This document shows, piece after piece, positions 10,051-19,644 of a DNA stretch of 64,000 nucleotides (the stretch's first letter is position 1; the number at the start of each line of letters is the position of its first letter). Position numbers and translations under genes: made by a program. The notes under the pieces were generated by a model. That model made no database searches. It worked only from the letters and a program-made list of their open reading frames with translations, and was not told where the DNA came from. Source of the stretch: an uncultured Roseovarius sp. (GTDB lineage Bacteria > Pseudomonadota > Alphaproteobacteria > Rhodobacterales > Rhodobacteraceae); contig CANMBU010000003.1 of assembly GCA_947496175.1 (NCBI GenBank), positions 526,334-590,333 of the forward strand, read 5' to 3'.

Positions 10051-10647
10051 TCAGGGCGCGATATCAATCGCAAAGATACACGCCTCGGATCCGAGTTGTG
10101 CGCAGCAATGTGTCTCAACGCATCGACACCGGGGATGCACAAGCACCTGATACAAATGTTCAAACACCGCGTCATGCCAAGTGCAGAGCGGCGTTTGACT
10201 GACCTCGCCGCGCACAACCGGGTTGTCCTTGATCCGGTAGGTCCAGGGGGACACACATTCAAATTGACCCGACCCGGCGAAAGTCCAGGCATGTTTGGTG
10301 ATGGCCTTGGAGAGCAACATTGCGGCAAAGCGCGCTGGTAGCAGCCGAAGCAGCGTCTGCGCTTTTTGAGGAATGCGGTGCGCCAGAATATAGGTTGCCG
10401 TGGCACGGCCGGCCTCAGCGGCCAGAAGTGGGGCAGATTGCGGTTCTTCCTTGCGCAAAAGCTGATGCAGGCGGGCGGCATGTGCTTCGGGGATCATCTC
10501 GGTCCCATCCGGGGCCTCATCCATCCCCGCCGCATTCAGCATCCGGATGACGCGCGACTTACCGCCAAGCCGCTCAATCAACGGCAACAACTGTAGAACC
10601 GCGTTGGGGCCGATCACGTCAGACGTGGCTTTCTTCGGCCTAGACAT
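10051..10647 (-). CDS. bchJ: BchJ, V4R-domain bacteriochlorophyll biosynthesis protein
   Basis: The 198-residue protein resembles BchJ, historically called the 4-vinyl (8-vinyl) protochlorophyllide reductase, now thought to be an accessory that affects tetrapyrrole intermediates. It starts with [21 protein letters not shown] and ends in a V4R domain with [25 protein letters not shown] and cysteines in [20 protein letters not shown]. The start overlaps the bchE stop by 8 bases, so the two are translationally coupled. BchJ next to BchE is the usual order in purple phototrophs. No other photosynthesis gene is in the window. Confidence 0.85.
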   Translation of the reverse strand: MSRPKKATSDVIGPNAVLQLLPLIERLGGKSRVIRMLNAAGMDEAPDGTEMIPEAHAARLHQLLRKEEPQSAPLLAAEAGRATATYILAHRIPQKAQTLLRLLPARFAAMLLSKAITKHAWTFAGSGQFECVSPWTYRIKDNPVVRGEVSQTPLCTWHDAVFEHLYQVLVHPRCRCVETHCCAQLGSEACIFAIDIAP

Positions 10648-12304
10648 CTTCCATCTGCTGATCGCTGCCGCCGCAGGCGCGCACTTCTGCCCCGTTGGGC
10701 ATTTTGAAGTTTTGCGTGCGTTGCGCGGAGCGATCCTTCATCTGTGCTTTCACCGCAGCGCGACGTTCTGCGGCACGCGCCGCCTTGTCAGCGGAGGCTT
10801 CCCAATCTTCAAGCTGGGCTTCGGCCAATTGCCGGGTTTCATCAAAGTGGAAATCCACGGAGTTCTTCGTTTGCGGCCCCCAGTATCCGGCCTTGCCCAG
10901 ATCATAGAATGTCCGCTGGAACCCGGCCTTGAGAAAGGCATAGAGACAGCCCAGAAGGTAGCGCCGCCGGAACCCTGTGCCGCGCCACGGATAATGGAAC
11001 AGCGCCTTTTTGCTGTAAAACCGGCGGTAATTGTTCATCACACCGTCCAGCAATTCGCCCCGCTCCATCGCCGCAGGCTTCATGATTGGCGTGACAAAGT
11101 TGTACTTGGAAAAGTCGTAAATCTCGACCTGATCTTTCAATTCCTGAAAGAGCGGCGTGAAGGGCCAGGGGGTGTACATCGACCAGTTCGCCAGATCCGG
11201 CTGCCAGTCCCAGGCCATCTGGTAGGTTTCTTCCAAAGTCTCAGGCGTTTCATTGTCCAGCCCGACGATGAACTGCGCCTCAACCAGAATATCGGCCTCA
11301 CGCAACAGGCGGATGGCAGTCTTGTTTTCGTCGACCTTGGTTTCCTTGTTGAAGATATCGAGCTTCATTTGCGCGGCCGCTTCGGTGCCAAGCGACACAT
11401 GTACAAGCCCTGCCTTGCGGTAGAATTTGAGCAGGTCCTTGTCGCGATAGATGTCTGTCACGCGGGTGTTGATGCCCCATTTGACTCGCTTGGGCAGGCC
11501 GCGGTCGATCAGCTCCTGACAGAAGGCCACGAATTTCTTCTTGTTGATGGTGGGCTCTTCGTCGGCGAGGATGAAAAAGCCGACACCGTGGTTGTCCACC
11601 AGGTCCTCAATCTCATCGACCACGTCCTTGGGATCACGCACCCGGTAGTCCCGCCAGAATTTCCATTGGCTGCAGAAAGAACAGGTGAACGGACAGCCGC
11701 GTGCGAGGTTGGGGATGGCCACGCGCGTACCAAGCGGAATGTAGATGTATTTCTCCCACTCCAGCACAGTCCAGTCAGGTTTGATCGCCGAAAGGTCCTT
11801 GACCGTTGAGGCCGCAGCGGTGGCGACGATCTCATCGCCGTCGCGAAAGGCAAGCCCCTTGATCTTGTGGCGCTCCTTGGGCCAGCGGCCGTCTTCTATG
11901 GCCAGCATCAATTCGGTGCAAATCTCTTCGCCTTCGCCGCGGACGATGACGTCAATCCAGGGGGCCTCTGACAAGACCTGCTTGAACATGAATGTCGCGT
12001 GAACACCGCCCAACACGCGCACGGCATGTGGCGCAACTTCGCTGGCGATCCGGAGCACCTCTTCGGCGCGGTAAATCGACGGGGTGATGGCCGTGACGCC
12101 GACCACATCGGGATGCAGGGCTTTGATTTGATGGGCCAGGTCGTCATCCGAGATGTCATTTGTCATCGCATCGATGAAATGAACATCATCAAATCCCGCG
12201 GTGCGAAGGTGGCCCGTCAGGTACGCCACCCAAGCCGGTGGCCAGGTGCCCGCAATTTCCGCACCACCGGACCGGTAGTTCGGGTGAACAAATAGAATGC
12301 GCAT
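10640..12304 (-). CDS. bchE: BchE, anaerobic Mg-protoporphyrin IX monomethyl ester oxidative cyclase
   Basis: BchE is the cobalamin- and SAM-dependent cyclase that makes ring E of bacteriochlorophyll without oxygen. The 554-residue protein has an N-terminal B12-binding-type domain ([13 protein letters not shown] to about 150) and a radical SAM core with Cys204, Cys208 and Cys211 (GCPFTCSFC), followed by [16 protein letters not shown] and the BchE-type C-terminal region. GGGAG lies about 8 bases before the ATG. The promoter region carries a PpsR-like palindrome and an FnrL-like site, which fits induction at low oxygen. bchJ follows with an 8-base overlap. It is separated here from any puf, puh or crt gene. 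Confidence 0.93.
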   Translation of the reverse strand: MRILFVHPNYRSGGAEIAGTWPPAWVAYLTGHLRTAGFDDVHFIDAMTNDISDDDLAHQIKALHPDVVGVTAITPSIYRAEEVLRIASEVAPHAVRVLGGVHATFMFKQVLSEAPWIDVIVRGEGEEICTELMLAIEDGRWPKERHKIKGLAFRDGDEIVATAAASTVKDLSAIKPDWTVLEWEKYIYIPLGTRVAIPNLARGCPFTCSFCSQWKFWRDYRVRDPKDVVDEIEDLVDNHGVGFFILADEEPTINKKKFVAFCQELIDRGLPKRVKWGINTRVTDIYRDKDLLKFYRKAGLVHVSLGTEAAAQMKLDIFNKETKVDENKTAIRLLREADILVEAQFIVGLDNETPETLEETYQMAWDWQPDLANWSMYTPWPFTPLFQELKDQVEIYDFSKYNFVTPIMKPAAMERGELLDGVMNNYRRFYSKKALFHYPWRGTGFRRRYLLGCLYAFLKAGFQRTFYDLGKAGYWGPQTKNSVDFHFDETRQLAEAQLEDWEASADKAARAAERRAAVKAQMKDRSAQRTQNFKMPNGAEVRACGGSDQQMEDV

Positions 12305-12317
12305 ATCAATCTCCCTG

Positions 12318-12335
12318 TGTAAACTTTAGTTTACA
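12318..12335 (-). promoter_or_regulatory. PpsR/CrtJ-type operator of bchE
   Basis: TGTAAACTTTAGTTTACA fits TGT-N12-ACA, the PpsR/CrtJ consensus, and has perfect 8-base arms around TT. It lies 14-31 bases before the bchE ATG, where a bound repressor would block the start site. Confidence 0.75.
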
Positions 12336-12354
12336 GCGGTGAGAATTGAGGGAG

Positions 12355-12368
12355 TTGACACAGATCAA
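12355..12368 (-). promoter_or_regulatory. FnrL-type site upstream of bchE
   Basis: On the bchE strand this reads TTGATCTGTGTCAA, nine of ten matches to TTGAT-N4-ATCAA. Its centre at about 12361.5 would put a class II start site near 12320, inside the PpsR-like palindrome. Confidence 0.65.
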
Positions 12369-12426
12369 GGTAGATGCGGAATCCGCCTTATGCGCCTGTC
12401 ACTACATGCTTCTTTTTGGGTCTAAA

Positions 12427-12469
12427 GCGTTTCGCCTTTTACCTGAGACAACAGCGAGAGGCGAAACGC
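12427..12469. repeat. Intergenic palindromic repeat, copy 1
   Basis: Perfect 11-base arms GCGTTTCGCCT (12427-12437) and AGGCGAAACGC (12459-12469) flank a 21-base loop. A diverged copy of the same length and layout, also preceded by CTAAA, is at 30431-30477. Confidence 0.7.
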
Positions 12470-12493
12470 GTGCAACGATTAGGTGTCGCGCTG

Positions 12494-12533
12494 CGTTTCG
12501 CGATTATGTGTGAGTCAGGTTTATCGCGAAACG
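12494..12533. repeat. Second long hairpin next to the ssb stop codon
   Basis: Arms CGTTTCGCGAT (12494-12504) and ATCGCGAAACG (12523-12533) are perfect over 11 bases with an 18-base loop. The element ends 2 bases after the ssb stop on the minus strand and may stabilise or end the ssb transcript, although no T-tract follows. Confidence 0.6.
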
Positions 12534-12535
12534 AT

Positions 12536-13030
12536 TTAGAATGGAATTTCGTCGTCGTAGTCGCGCGATGGCGCATTGCCGGATTGGCCTCCATCCGAAG
12601 ACGCGCCGCTATCATAGCCTTGGTCGTAGCCACCACCGTAACTGCCACCGCCGCCACCGCCGCCGCCGGACCCTCCGTCACGAGAATCAAGGAAGGTCAG
12701 TTCACCGGCATAAGGGCGCAGAACCACTTCGGTGGAATACCGATCCTGACCGGACTGATCCTGCCATTTGCGGGTTTCCAGCTTGCCCTCGATATACACT
12801 TTAGACCCCTTGCGCAGATACTGCTCGGCCAGACGCGCGAGGTTTTCATTGAAGATCGCCACCGAGTGCCATTCGGTGCGTTCGCGCCGCTCACCGGTGT
12901 TACGATCTTTCCAGGTCTCGGAGGTGGCGATGCGCAGGTTGCACACTTTGCCGCCATTCTGAAAGGTGCGCACCTCGGGATCACGCCCCAGATTGCCAAT
13001 GATGATGACCTTGTTGACTGAGCCGGCCAT
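12536..13030 (-). CDS. ssb: Single-stranded DNA-binding protein
   Basis: SSB coats single-stranded DNA during replication and repair. From ATG 13030 the protein has 164 residues. An OB fold starts at [20 protein letters not shown] and includes [34 protein letters not shown] glycine- and tyrosine-rich linker follows, and it ends in the acidic DDEIPF tip that recruits partner proteins. A longer frame to 13102 is less likely because AGSVNKV is the family start. A near-consensus LexA box is 61-75 bases upstream. The gene is divergent from the transglycosylase. Confidence 0.95.
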   Translation of the reverse strand: MAGSVNKVIIIGNLGRDPEVRTFQNGGKVCNLRIATSETWKDRNTGERRERTEWHSVAIFNENLARLAEQYLRKGSKVYIEGKLETRKWQDQSGQDRYSTEVVLRPYAGELTFLDSRDGGSGGGGGGGGSYGGGYDQGYDSGASSDGGQSGNAPSRDYDDEIPF

Positions 13031-13090
13031 GCGTCCTCCTCGCTCGTTTCGTGCCTCTGACACATCTTCGTTACACCACCCCAAAGGAAT

Positions 13091-13105
13091 GAACAAATCC
13101 ATAAC
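13091..13105 (-). promoter_or_regulatory. Near-consensus LexA box upstream of ssb
   Basis: On the ssb strand this reads GTTATGGATTTGTTC, seven of eight fixed bases of GTTC-N7-GTTC. Its position suits LexA control of ssb, but the mismatch leaves this uncertain. Confidence 0.4.
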
Positions 13106-13231
13106 GCAACAAAGTGAATGTGATCAAAATGGACCCTTCGACGCATTTGCATGCGATCTCTGGCAATTCGTCTTAAAACCAGTATAGTGCGCCGAGTTAG
13201 ACCTGTGACGTGGTAGGGGGCGTGGATCGAT

Positions 13232-13825
13232 ATGCGTGTTTTGGCGGCAGCCATCACTTGTGTTTCCTTGGCTTGGCCCATGGCCGCCACTGCAGATATA
13301 TTCTCAACCCAAGGCAAGAACCGCGTCTTCAAATCGCAGACCAAGGTGCTCGATAGCCGGGCAAGGTCGCAGTACAACTCGTCTGTGCGACTGCAACCTC
13401 AGAAAGTGCATACACCCACCAAATGGGACGACGAGCCTACGCAAACTTTTCGCGGGGCGTATCGCGGACCGTACCTGAGCGCGGCTAGGCAAGCGGCGGC
13501 AAAGCACGGTGTGCCGCAGGATTTATTTCTGCGGCTGGTGCAACAGGAATCGGGATGGAATCCACGGGCCAAGTCGCACAAGGGTGCTATAGGCCTTGCA
13601 CAGCTGATGCCAGGCACGGCGTCTTACCTTGGCGTCAACCCGCATGATCCATATGAAAATCTGGAGGGTGGTGCGCGCTACCTGGCGGAACAGTACCGCA
13701 AGTTCCGGTCGTGGCGTTTGGCATTGGCCGCATACAATGCCGGGCCAGCGGCGGTCGAGAAGTACAACGGCGTGCCACCCTTCAAGGAAACGCGCAACTA
13801 CGTCAAAGTGATCTGGGGCAGCTAA
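13232..13825 (+). CDS. Periplasmic lytic transglycosylase (SLT domain)
   Basis: The 197-residue protein has a signal peptide (cleavage near ATADIF, about residue 21), a basic linker and a C-terminal SLT domain. Catalytic Glu106 is in [14 protein letters not shown], followed by [18 protein letters not shown] and [16 protein letters not shown]. It cleaves the glycan strand of peptidoglycan with formation of the 1,6-anhydro product. It is small for the family, so probably a minimal catalytic domain. It is divergent from ssb and converges on the binding-protein gene with a 9-base gap. Confidence 0.88.
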   Translation: MRVLAAAITCVSLAWPMAATADIFSTQGKNRVFKSQTKVLDSRARSQYNSSVRLQPQKVHTPTKWDDEPTQTFRGAYRGPYLSAARQAAAKHGVPQDLFLRLVQQESGWNPRAKSHKGAIGLAQLMPGTASYLGVNPHDPYENLEGGARYLAEQYRKFRSWRLALAAYNAGPAAVEKYNGVPPFKETRNYVKVIWGS

Positions 13826-13834
13826 GCCCAAGCG

Positions 13835-15502
13835 TCAGCCGGAAAAACCGATCTTGTGCAGATGTATCTCATTGGATGGGTGCTTTTCGGCCCCAACGAC
13901 ACGCCCGTTGTGGTGATTGTAAAGTGAACGCCAATAGGGCTGGATCATCACACCTTCGTTGCGCAGAATGGTTTGCAGTTTACCCATGGTTTTGCGACGC
14001 TCCTCCACATCAACCACGGACGTGGCTTCCTCCAACAGACTATCGAATGCATCCGAGGCAAACCCGGTTTCGTTCCACGCTGCATTTGAGCGATAGGCAA
14101 GCGACAACGCCTGCACGCCCAAGGGACGATGATTCCATTGCGTGGCGGAAAAGGGGTAGGTTTGCCAGTTGGACCAATAGGTGTCGCCGGGCTGGATGCT
14201 ACGACGCACCTTGAAGCCATTGTCGCGCAGCTGAGCCGCCACGGCGTCGCCGGTGTTGCGCTGCCATTCATCATCAAGCGTCACCAGCTCATGTTCGAAT
14301 TCAGTCTGACCCGCCGCGGCCATATCTTCACGCGCCTTTGCAGGATCGTAAATTGCCGGACCGAGTTCGGCATGGGCCGGGTGCAGCGGGCTGACATGGT
14401 CATTCTCGGCGACCTGTCCACGTCCGGCATAGCCCAGTTCCAGACAGATCTCATTGTCGACGGACATCGCCAAGGCGCGGCGCACGGCGGCATCGGCATA
14501 GGGTTTGGCCCCCTCAACTTCGGCCAGCGCATTGGCGCGAATGATCATTGTGGCGGTCGTGTCAGTTTTGGTCTGCGTCCAGCCAAGGGCATCAAGCACG
14601 TCAATGAAATCGCCCACGGATTCGTAAAGCAGATCAACTTCACCGGCGTCAGCTGCGGCAACCCAGCTTGAAGGATCCGTGCCAAAGTCGAGAAACTCTA
14701 CTCGGTCGAGATAGGGACCTCCGAAGATGGCTGTGCCCCACCATGTGTGATCCAGATTCCGCTCCAATACACAGCGTTCTCCAACCTGCAACTCGACTGG
14801 TCGGAAAGGCCCCGTGCCAATGCCATGCTCAAACGGATTTCCCCCCTCGAAACTGGGGTGCACAATGGCAGCAGGGTAGTCGGCAAGGTTCACCATCAAA
14901 GTGATATCCGGGTGGCGCAGGGTCAGTTCGATGGTCAGATCATCCAAGAGCTTAATGGCCCCGTCGATGATTTGCCCGGTGCCGGGGTCAATCAGGGCCT
15001 CAAGCCGAGAGGCCATCGAATTGCCTGGCGCCGTCGTGTCGCACCAGCGTTCAAAATTCCGCGCCACATCCCGCGCCGTGAAGGCATCGCCGTTGTTCCA
15101 GGTCACATCGGGCCGCAGGGCAAGGCGGTAAACCGTTGCGGTGTCGTTCACATCCCAGGTCTGAAGCAGCATGCCCTGCAGCGAGCCGTCGCTGTTGTAT
15201 TGCACCAGGTACTCCAAGAACCCACGCGTCAGGTTGCCCATTTCACTCCAGGCATAGCTGCGGGGATCTGTGAGCGCCTTGATGTTTTGCTGAATGCGCA
15301 GGGTGCCACCCTGAATGGGCTGCGCCTCGGCCGCCGCAGGGCGATACCCGCCGCTCAGTCCTAGTGCGACAGGCGCAGTCACCCCAAACGCACAAGCGCG
15401 CGTCAGAAACTCCCGCCGCCCGATACGTCGCGTGGCCAAGTCACGGGCAAGCCCCGGAATTGCGTGATGCAATAAAGAAGGCTTGGTGCGCGAAAAGGAC
15501 AT
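13835..15502 (-). CDS. ABC transporter substrate-binding protein, family 5 (peptide/nickel type), Tat-exported
   Basis: From ATG 15502 the protein has 555 residues. A twin-arginine signal (RRIGRREFLTR, about residues 25-35) is followed by a hydrophobic stretch and AAAEA. The mature part is a typical SBP family 5 fold: LTDPRSYAWSEMGNLTRGFLE, LRPDVTWNNGDAFTARDVARNFE, GTGPFRPVEL and a late TMGKLQTILRNEGVMIQPYW. It would bind a peptide-like ligand in the periplasm. No permease or ATPase gene is adjacent, so it is an orphan in this window. A start at 15544 is possible but has no better ribosome-binding site. Confidence 0.85.
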   Translation of the reverse strand: MSFSRTKPSLLHHAIPGLARDLATRRIGRREFLTRACAFGVTAPVALGLSGGYRPAAAEAQPIQGGTLRIQQNIKALTDPRSYAWSEMGNLTRGFLEYLVQYNSDGSLQGMLLQTWDVNDTATVYRLALRPDVTWNNGDAFTARDVARNFERWCDTTAPGNSMASRLEALIDPGTGQIIDGAIKLLDDLTIELTLRHPDITLMVNLADYPAAIVHPSFEGGNPFEHGIGTGPFRPVELQVGERCVLERNLDHTWWGTAIFGGPYLDRVEFLDFGTDPSSWVAAADAGEVDLLYESVGDFIDVLDALGWTQTKTDTTATMIIRANALAEVEGAKPYADAAVRRALAMSVDNEICLELGYAGRGQVAENDHVSPLHPAHAELGPAIYDPAKAREDMAAAGQTEFEHELVTLDDEWQRNTGDAVAAQLRDNGFKVRRSIQPGDTYWSNWQTYPFSATQWNHRPLGVQALSLAYRSNAAWNETGFASDAFDSLLEEATSVVDVEERRKTMGKLQTILRNEGVMIQPYWRSLYNHHNGRVVGAEKHPSNEIHLHKIGFSG

Positions 15503-15637
15503 AAGAAAACCTGCGGGACTGGTGAGGATGGACGTGAATTGCATGCTGCAGCGCCGAAATCAAGGCGAGGCCCCATGCGCTTACCGCACATTTGCGCGAT
15601 TTTACTGCGTCAGGTCGCTGACCGTTCGTATGTCGTG

Positions 15638-16444
15638 TCAGGCTTTCGCCAGTTTAGAGCGCAGCTCTGTCGGTGACTTGCCCGTATGACGTTGGATGAA
15701 GCGCGTAAAATAAGCCGCGCTGCGAAACCCCATGCGCGCGGCGATCTGATTGGCTGGAAGGTCAGTGGTTTCAAGCAGATCACGTGCGCCATAAAGAATG
15801 CGCCGGGTCAAAAGATCAGAAGCGGTCATGCCAATGGCGCTTTTGCAGGTGCGCGTGAGATGTGTCGGCGTGACACCCAAACGGCGTGCATAATCTCGCA
15901 TCGACCTGCCGGTTGCATAGTCGCGTTCAATCAGTGCGGCATATGCGCTCAACAACCGGTCCGAGGCGGTTTCACGGGGCAGGGCGGCCTCGTCTTGCGC
16001 GATGATCGCACGGCGCAGCCAGACAGTAATGAGGCTGGCATGGGCATTAAGCGCTTCGTCCCAAAAGGCGCGCGCCTCATTCTGGTCGCGCTGCATGGTT
16101 TCCAAGAGCGTGGTCAGTTCGGCCTGTGCGCGAGGGTCACGGATGCGCAGCACCATAGGGTCATCTGGCATCAGTATCGAGCTTTTGGCAGGGATATCAC
16201 AGACAAGCCCAAAGCTTTGCGCGCCCGGTTCCAGCGCAAAAAGTGTGTGCGCGGGAATGATCACAGCGGAATGCACACTCAGCCCACGCCGCCGACCGCC
16301 CAAAAGGCACCGCCCCTGGCCACGTGTGATCCAGATCAGCGCATGGGTGTCCCGCGAATGGGGCAGGCTGGCGCGCCAGGGAGCGCTCCCGACCCATTGC
16401 GCCAGGGTTTTGAGTTGTGCATGCCGTGTATTTATTGGGTCCAT
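15638..16444 (-). CDS. AraC family transcriptional regulator
   Basis: The 268-residue protein has an N-terminal cupin-type sensor (ALIWITRGQGRCLLGGRR, VIIPAHTLFALEPG) and a C-terminal double helix-turn-helix (MRDYARRLGVTPTHLTRTCKSAIGMTASDLLTRRI and PANQIAARMGFRSAAYFTRFIQRHTGKSPTELR). The order matches AraC regulators that respond to small effectors. It lies 135 bases upstream of the binding-protein gene on the same strand and may control it. The effector is unknown. Confidence 0.9.
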   Translation of the reverse strand: MDPINTRHAQLKTLAQWVGSAPWRASLPHSRDTHALIWITRGQGRCLLGGRRRGLSVHSAVIIPAHTLFALEPGAQSFGLVCDIPAKSSILMPDDPMVLRIRDPRAQAELTTLLETMQRDQNEARAFWDEALNAHASLITVWLRRAIIAQDEAALPRETASDRLLSAYAALIERDYATGRSMRDYARRLGVTPTHLTRTCKSAIGMTASDLLTRRILYGARDLLETTDLPANQIAARMGFRSAAYFTRFIQRHTGKSPTELRSKLAKA

Positions 16445-16516
16445 ATTGGTTTTGGAACCGCTGTAGCTTCCCGGGCATCGTGAATAGCATTTTGGCGCGC
16501 CAAAAGATAGGTGCGC

Positions 16517-17398
16517 CTAGATGTCTGCCGCCGAATGCCAGCGCCAGTTTCGCATTTTGGCGCGAAACCAGGTGCGCTGGCGTTTGGCATATTGGCGGGT
16601 TGCAACAATGGCCGCGTCCCGTGCGCCATCCATGGTCAGTTCACCACGCAGATGCGCCACAAGTTCCGGCGCGCCTATGGCCCGTGACGAAGGCCGCTCG
16701 GGCATCCAGCTGTCCAGACTGGCGCGCACCTCATCCAATGCGCCCTCGGCCAGCATCTGATCAAAGCGCATCTCAATACGCGGATTGAGCCACTCCTTGG
16801 GGGCCTCCAAAACAATCGCTGTGCATTCCGAGAGCGTCAAAAGCGGTGGCGGCGTTTCGTCCTGCCATGCGGCCAGACCGCGCCCCGTGGCGCGCTGCAC
16901 CTCCCAGGCGCGCTGGACTCGCATTGGGTTGACGGTGTCGAGACGCGCCAGCGTGTCTTGGTCAAGGTCTGGCAGGAAGGCTTCATGACCATGAGCGGCG
17001 CGTATTGCATTTGCGTCTTCGCGAAGGGACGCTGGTGTTTCGGGGATGTCCGCCAGACCTTCGGTGAGAGCGGTAAAGTAGAGCCCGGTCCCGCCAACAA
17101 TGATGGGACGCGGGCCATTGTGCAAAAGTGGTGCTACATCGCGCAGCCAATGCCCCGCGGAATACGCGACCTCAAGCCCGACATGACCATAAAGCCTATG
17201 TGGCGCGCGGCTTTCTTCCTCGGGCGACGGGCGCGCGGTCAGCACGCGCCAGTTGGCAAAGACCTGAAGCGCGTCGGCATTGATGATCTGTCCGCCGCCG
17301 CTCTCGGCAATACGCAAGGCCAAAGCGGACTTCCCACACGCCGTTGGCCCGGCAATCAAAACCGGGCGGGTGGGGTCAATCTCGGTCAAATCTGTCAC
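16517..17398 (-). CDS. miaA: tRNA dimethylallyltransferase MiaA
   Basis: MiaA adds a dimethylallyl group to A37 of tRNAs that read UNN codons. From the GTG at 17398 the protein has 293 residues. The P-loop GPTACGKS is at 17-24, followed by [54 protein letters not shown] and the C-terminal [12 protein letters not shown] motif. The frame stays open for another 432 codons upstream, opposite pyrH, but that part has no MiaA sequence, so the start lies near 17398. It is divergent from pyrH. Confidence 0.92.
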   Translation of the reverse strand: MTDLTEIDPTRPVLIAGPTACGKSALALRIAESGGGQIINADALQVFANWRVLTARPSPEEESRAPHRLYGHVGLEVAYSAGHWLRDVAPLLHNGPRPIIVGGTGLYFTALTEGLADIPETPASLREDANAIRAAHGHEAFLPDLDQDTLARLDTVNPMRVQRAWEVQRATGRGLAAWQDETPPPLLTLSECTAIVLEAPKEWLNPRIEMRFDQMLAEGALDEVRASLDSWMPERPSSRAIGAPELVAHLRGELTMDGARDAAIVATRQYAKRQRTWFRAKMRNWRWHSAADI

Positions 17399-17551
17399 GG
17401 GGCAGGGTGATAGGCTAGTTTTTCGCGTAGCACGAGCAGATTTCGCGCATTTTCTGGCCAGATTGCGCGCAAGGACCTGTTTGGCGATTGAACCCGTCCG
17501 GGATTTAAGACATTTTGCGCCGCAACTGCCCCAAGACCCCCGGAGCCCCAT

Positions 17552-18283
17552 ATGCCCGATACTGTGCCAGCCGACACCACCTTCAAACGGGTGCTTTTGA
17601 AAATTTCGGGCGAGGCGCTGATGGGCGATCAGGGATACGGGCTTCACCCGCCGACCGTGGAACGCATCGCCAAGGAAGTGAAATCGGTGCACGATCTTGG
17701 GGTTGAGATTTGCATGGTCATCGGTGGCGGCAATATCTTTCGCGGGTTGCAAGGCAGCGCGCAAGGCATGGAACGCACCACCGCCGATTACATGGGCATG
17801 CTGGCCACGGTGATGAATGCGCTGGCTGTGCAAAGCGCGCTGGAAAAGATCGGCGTATACTGCCGCGTGATCACGGCTATTCGTATGGACGAGGTCGCCG
17901 AGCCGTATATCCGCCGCCGCGCCGTGCGCCATCTTGAAAAAAAGCGCGTCTGCATCTTTGCCGCCGGGACGGGCAATCCGTATTTCACCACCGATACGGC
18001 GGCGACCCTGCGCGCCAATGAAATGGCCTGTGAAGCGATTTTTAAGGGAACCAAGGTAGACGGCGTCTATGACAAGGACCCGGTCAAGCACGATGATGCC
18101 AAGCGTTTCGAAACCGTCACCTATGATGAGGTTTTGGCCAAACATCTGGGCGTCATGGATGCCAGTGCAATCGCTCTCGCACGGGACAACAACCTGCCCA
18201 TTATCGTCTTCTCGCTGGACGAACCTGGCGGGTTCCGGGCCATTCTGGATGGTACCGGCACCTATACAAAGGTGCACAGCTAG
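17552..18283 (+). CDS. pyrH: UMP kinase
   Basis: PyrH phosphorylates UMP to UDP with ATP, the first committed step to UTP and CTP. The 243 residues match the amino-acid-kinase family: [15 protein letters not shown] near the N-terminus, [10 protein letters not shown], the UMP-binding [18 protein letters not shown] region and [12 protein letters not shown]. It opens a cluster in the classic order pyrH-frr-uppS-cdsA-dxr-rseP-bamA. The divergent spacer with miaA (153 bases) should hold the operon promoter. Confidence 0.97.
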   Translation: MPDTVPADTTFKRVLLKISGEALMGDQGYGLHPPTVERIAKEVKSVHDLGVEICMVIGGGNIFRGLQGSAQGMERTTADYMGMLATVMNALAVQSALEKIGVYCRVITAIRMDEVAEPYIRRRAVRHLEKKRVCIFAAGTGNPYFTTDTAATLRANEMACEAIFKGTKVDGVYDKDPVKHDDAKRFETVTYDEVLAKHLGVMDASAIALARDNNLPIIVFSLDEPGGFRAILDGTGTYTKVHS

Positions 18284-18328
18284 GTCTAAAGAGGGATCAG
18301 CGCCGAGCTGGAAGAGGAAGAACAACCT

Positions 18329-18892
18329 ATGTCTGATGATTTTATGTTGGATACCGACGATCTTGAGCGTCGGATGGATGGCGCGATGAGTGCCCTGCGC
18401 ACGGAATTCGCCTCTTTGCGCACCGGGCGCGCCTCGGCCAGCATGCTCGAACCGGTCATGGTTGAAGCCTACGGTCAGAAAACTCCGATCAATCAGGTTG
18501 GTACGGTCAATGTGCCCGAACCGCGTATGGTGACGATCAATGTCTGGGACAAGTCGATGGTTGGTGCCGTGGAAAAGGCCATTCGCGAAAGCGGTTTGGG
18601 CATCAATCCACAGCTCAACGGCACGATCATTATGTTGCCGATCCCAGAACTCAACGAAGAGCGCCGCAAAGAGCTGACGCGTGTGGCGGCACAATATGCC
18701 GAAAACGCGCGTGTGGCCGTCCGCAACATTCGCCGGGATGGCATGGATCAGGTGAAAAAGGCCAAGGCGGACGGGCTGTCAGAGGATGATCAAAAATTCT
18801 GGGAAAATGAAGTGCAGGATATGACCGACCGATTTATTAAGTCGGTCGACGATGCGCTCGAAACCAAACAATCAGAAATTATGCAGGTTTAA
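18329..18892 (+). CDS. frr: Ribosome recycling factor
   Basis: RRF splits post-termination ribosomes together with EF-G. The 187 residues are the normal length. They include [34 protein letters not shown], the hinge region with [18 protein letters not shown], and the helical end [31 protein letters not shown]. It follows pyrH by 45 bases. A GAAGAGGAAG stretch before the ATG serves as ribosome-binding site. Confidence 0.97.
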   Translation: MSDDFMLDTDDLERRMDGAMSALRTEFASLRTGRASASMLEPVMVEAYGQKTPINQVGTVNVPEPRMVTINVWDKSMVGAVEKAIRESGLGINPQLNGTIIMLPIPELNEERRKELTRVAAQYAENARVAVRNIRRDGMDQVKKAKADGLSEDDQKFWENEVQDMTDRFIKSVDDALETKQSEIMQV

Positions 18893-18903
18893 CAGAGTTA
18901 TTC

Positions 18904-19644
18904 ATGACAGTTTTGCCGGAGATCAACCCACAAGGACCCGATACGGGCCCACGTCATGTGGCCATTATTATGGATGGTAATGGCCGCTGGGCGCAGGCGC
19001 GCGGTCGTCCACGGCTCTATGGTCACCACGCAGGCGCCCGCCGGGTGCGTGAGATTGTCAGTTCCTGTCCGGAGTTTGGGGTCGAATACCTCACAATCTT
19101 TGCCTTTTCGACAGAGAATTGGAAACGGACACAGACCGAAGTTGCGGGTCTGATGAACCTCTTTCGGCGCTACATCATGAAAGAAATGCAGGAACTGTTG
19201 CGCAATAATGTGCGGGTGCGGTTCATTGGTGACCGGTTTCGGCTTGATGATAAGCTTCGAGGCCTGATGGATCAGGCTGAGGACGTGACGCGCAACTGCA
19301 CGGGCACAAACCTGACTGTCGCGTTGAACTATGGCGGTCGAGATGAAGTGACACGCGCAACAAAACGTCTGGCCCGAGATGTGGCGGAAGGGCATCTTGG
19401 CCCCGAAGATGTAGATGAAGAAACGCTTCCAAAGTATTTGGATACTTACGTTTTACCTGATCCGGATCTGGTCATCCGGACAAGTGGTGAGGCACGGATT
19501 TCGAACTTCCTTCTGTGGCAATCAGCCTATGCTGAATACGAATTCATCGACACGCTCTGGCCGGACTTTACAAAAGAAATTTTTGGAGAGCTGCTCAAAG
19601 GGTTTGATGCGCGTGATCGGCGCTTTGGGGCCGTGACCGCATGA
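18904..19644 (+). CDS. uppS: Undecaprenyl diphosphate synthase
   Basis: UppS extends farnesyl diphosphate with eight isopentenyl units in cis to make the C55 carrier for peptidoglycan and O-antigen. The 246 residues include RHVAIIMDGNGRWAQARGRPRLYGH with catalytic Asp24, FAFSTENWKRTQTEV, TVALNYGGRDEV and the C-terminal PDLVIRTSGEARISNFLLWQSAYAE motif. It starts 11 bases after frr and overlaps cdsA by 4 bases. Confidence 0.96.
   Translation: MTVLPEINPQGPDTGPRHVAIIMDGNGRWAQARGRPRLYGHHAGARRVREIVSSCPEFGVEYLTIFAFSTENWKRTQTEVAGLMNLFRRYIMKEMQELLRNNVRVRFIGDRFRLDDKLRGLMDQAEDVTRNCTGTNLTVALNYGGRDEVTRATKRLARDVAEGHLGPEDVDEETLPKYLDTYVLPDPDLVIRTSGEARISNFLLWQSAYAEYEFIDTLWPDFTKEIFGELLKGFDARDRRFGAVTA

Noticed and set aside
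10547..11809. 420-codon open frame on the plus strand
   Set aside because: It is antisense to bchE and has no recognisable domain.
17399..18694. Open frame that extends miaA upstream by more than 400 codons on the minus strand
   Set aside because: It runs opposite pyrH and the start of frr and has no MiaA-like sequence. It is a GC-rich shadow.
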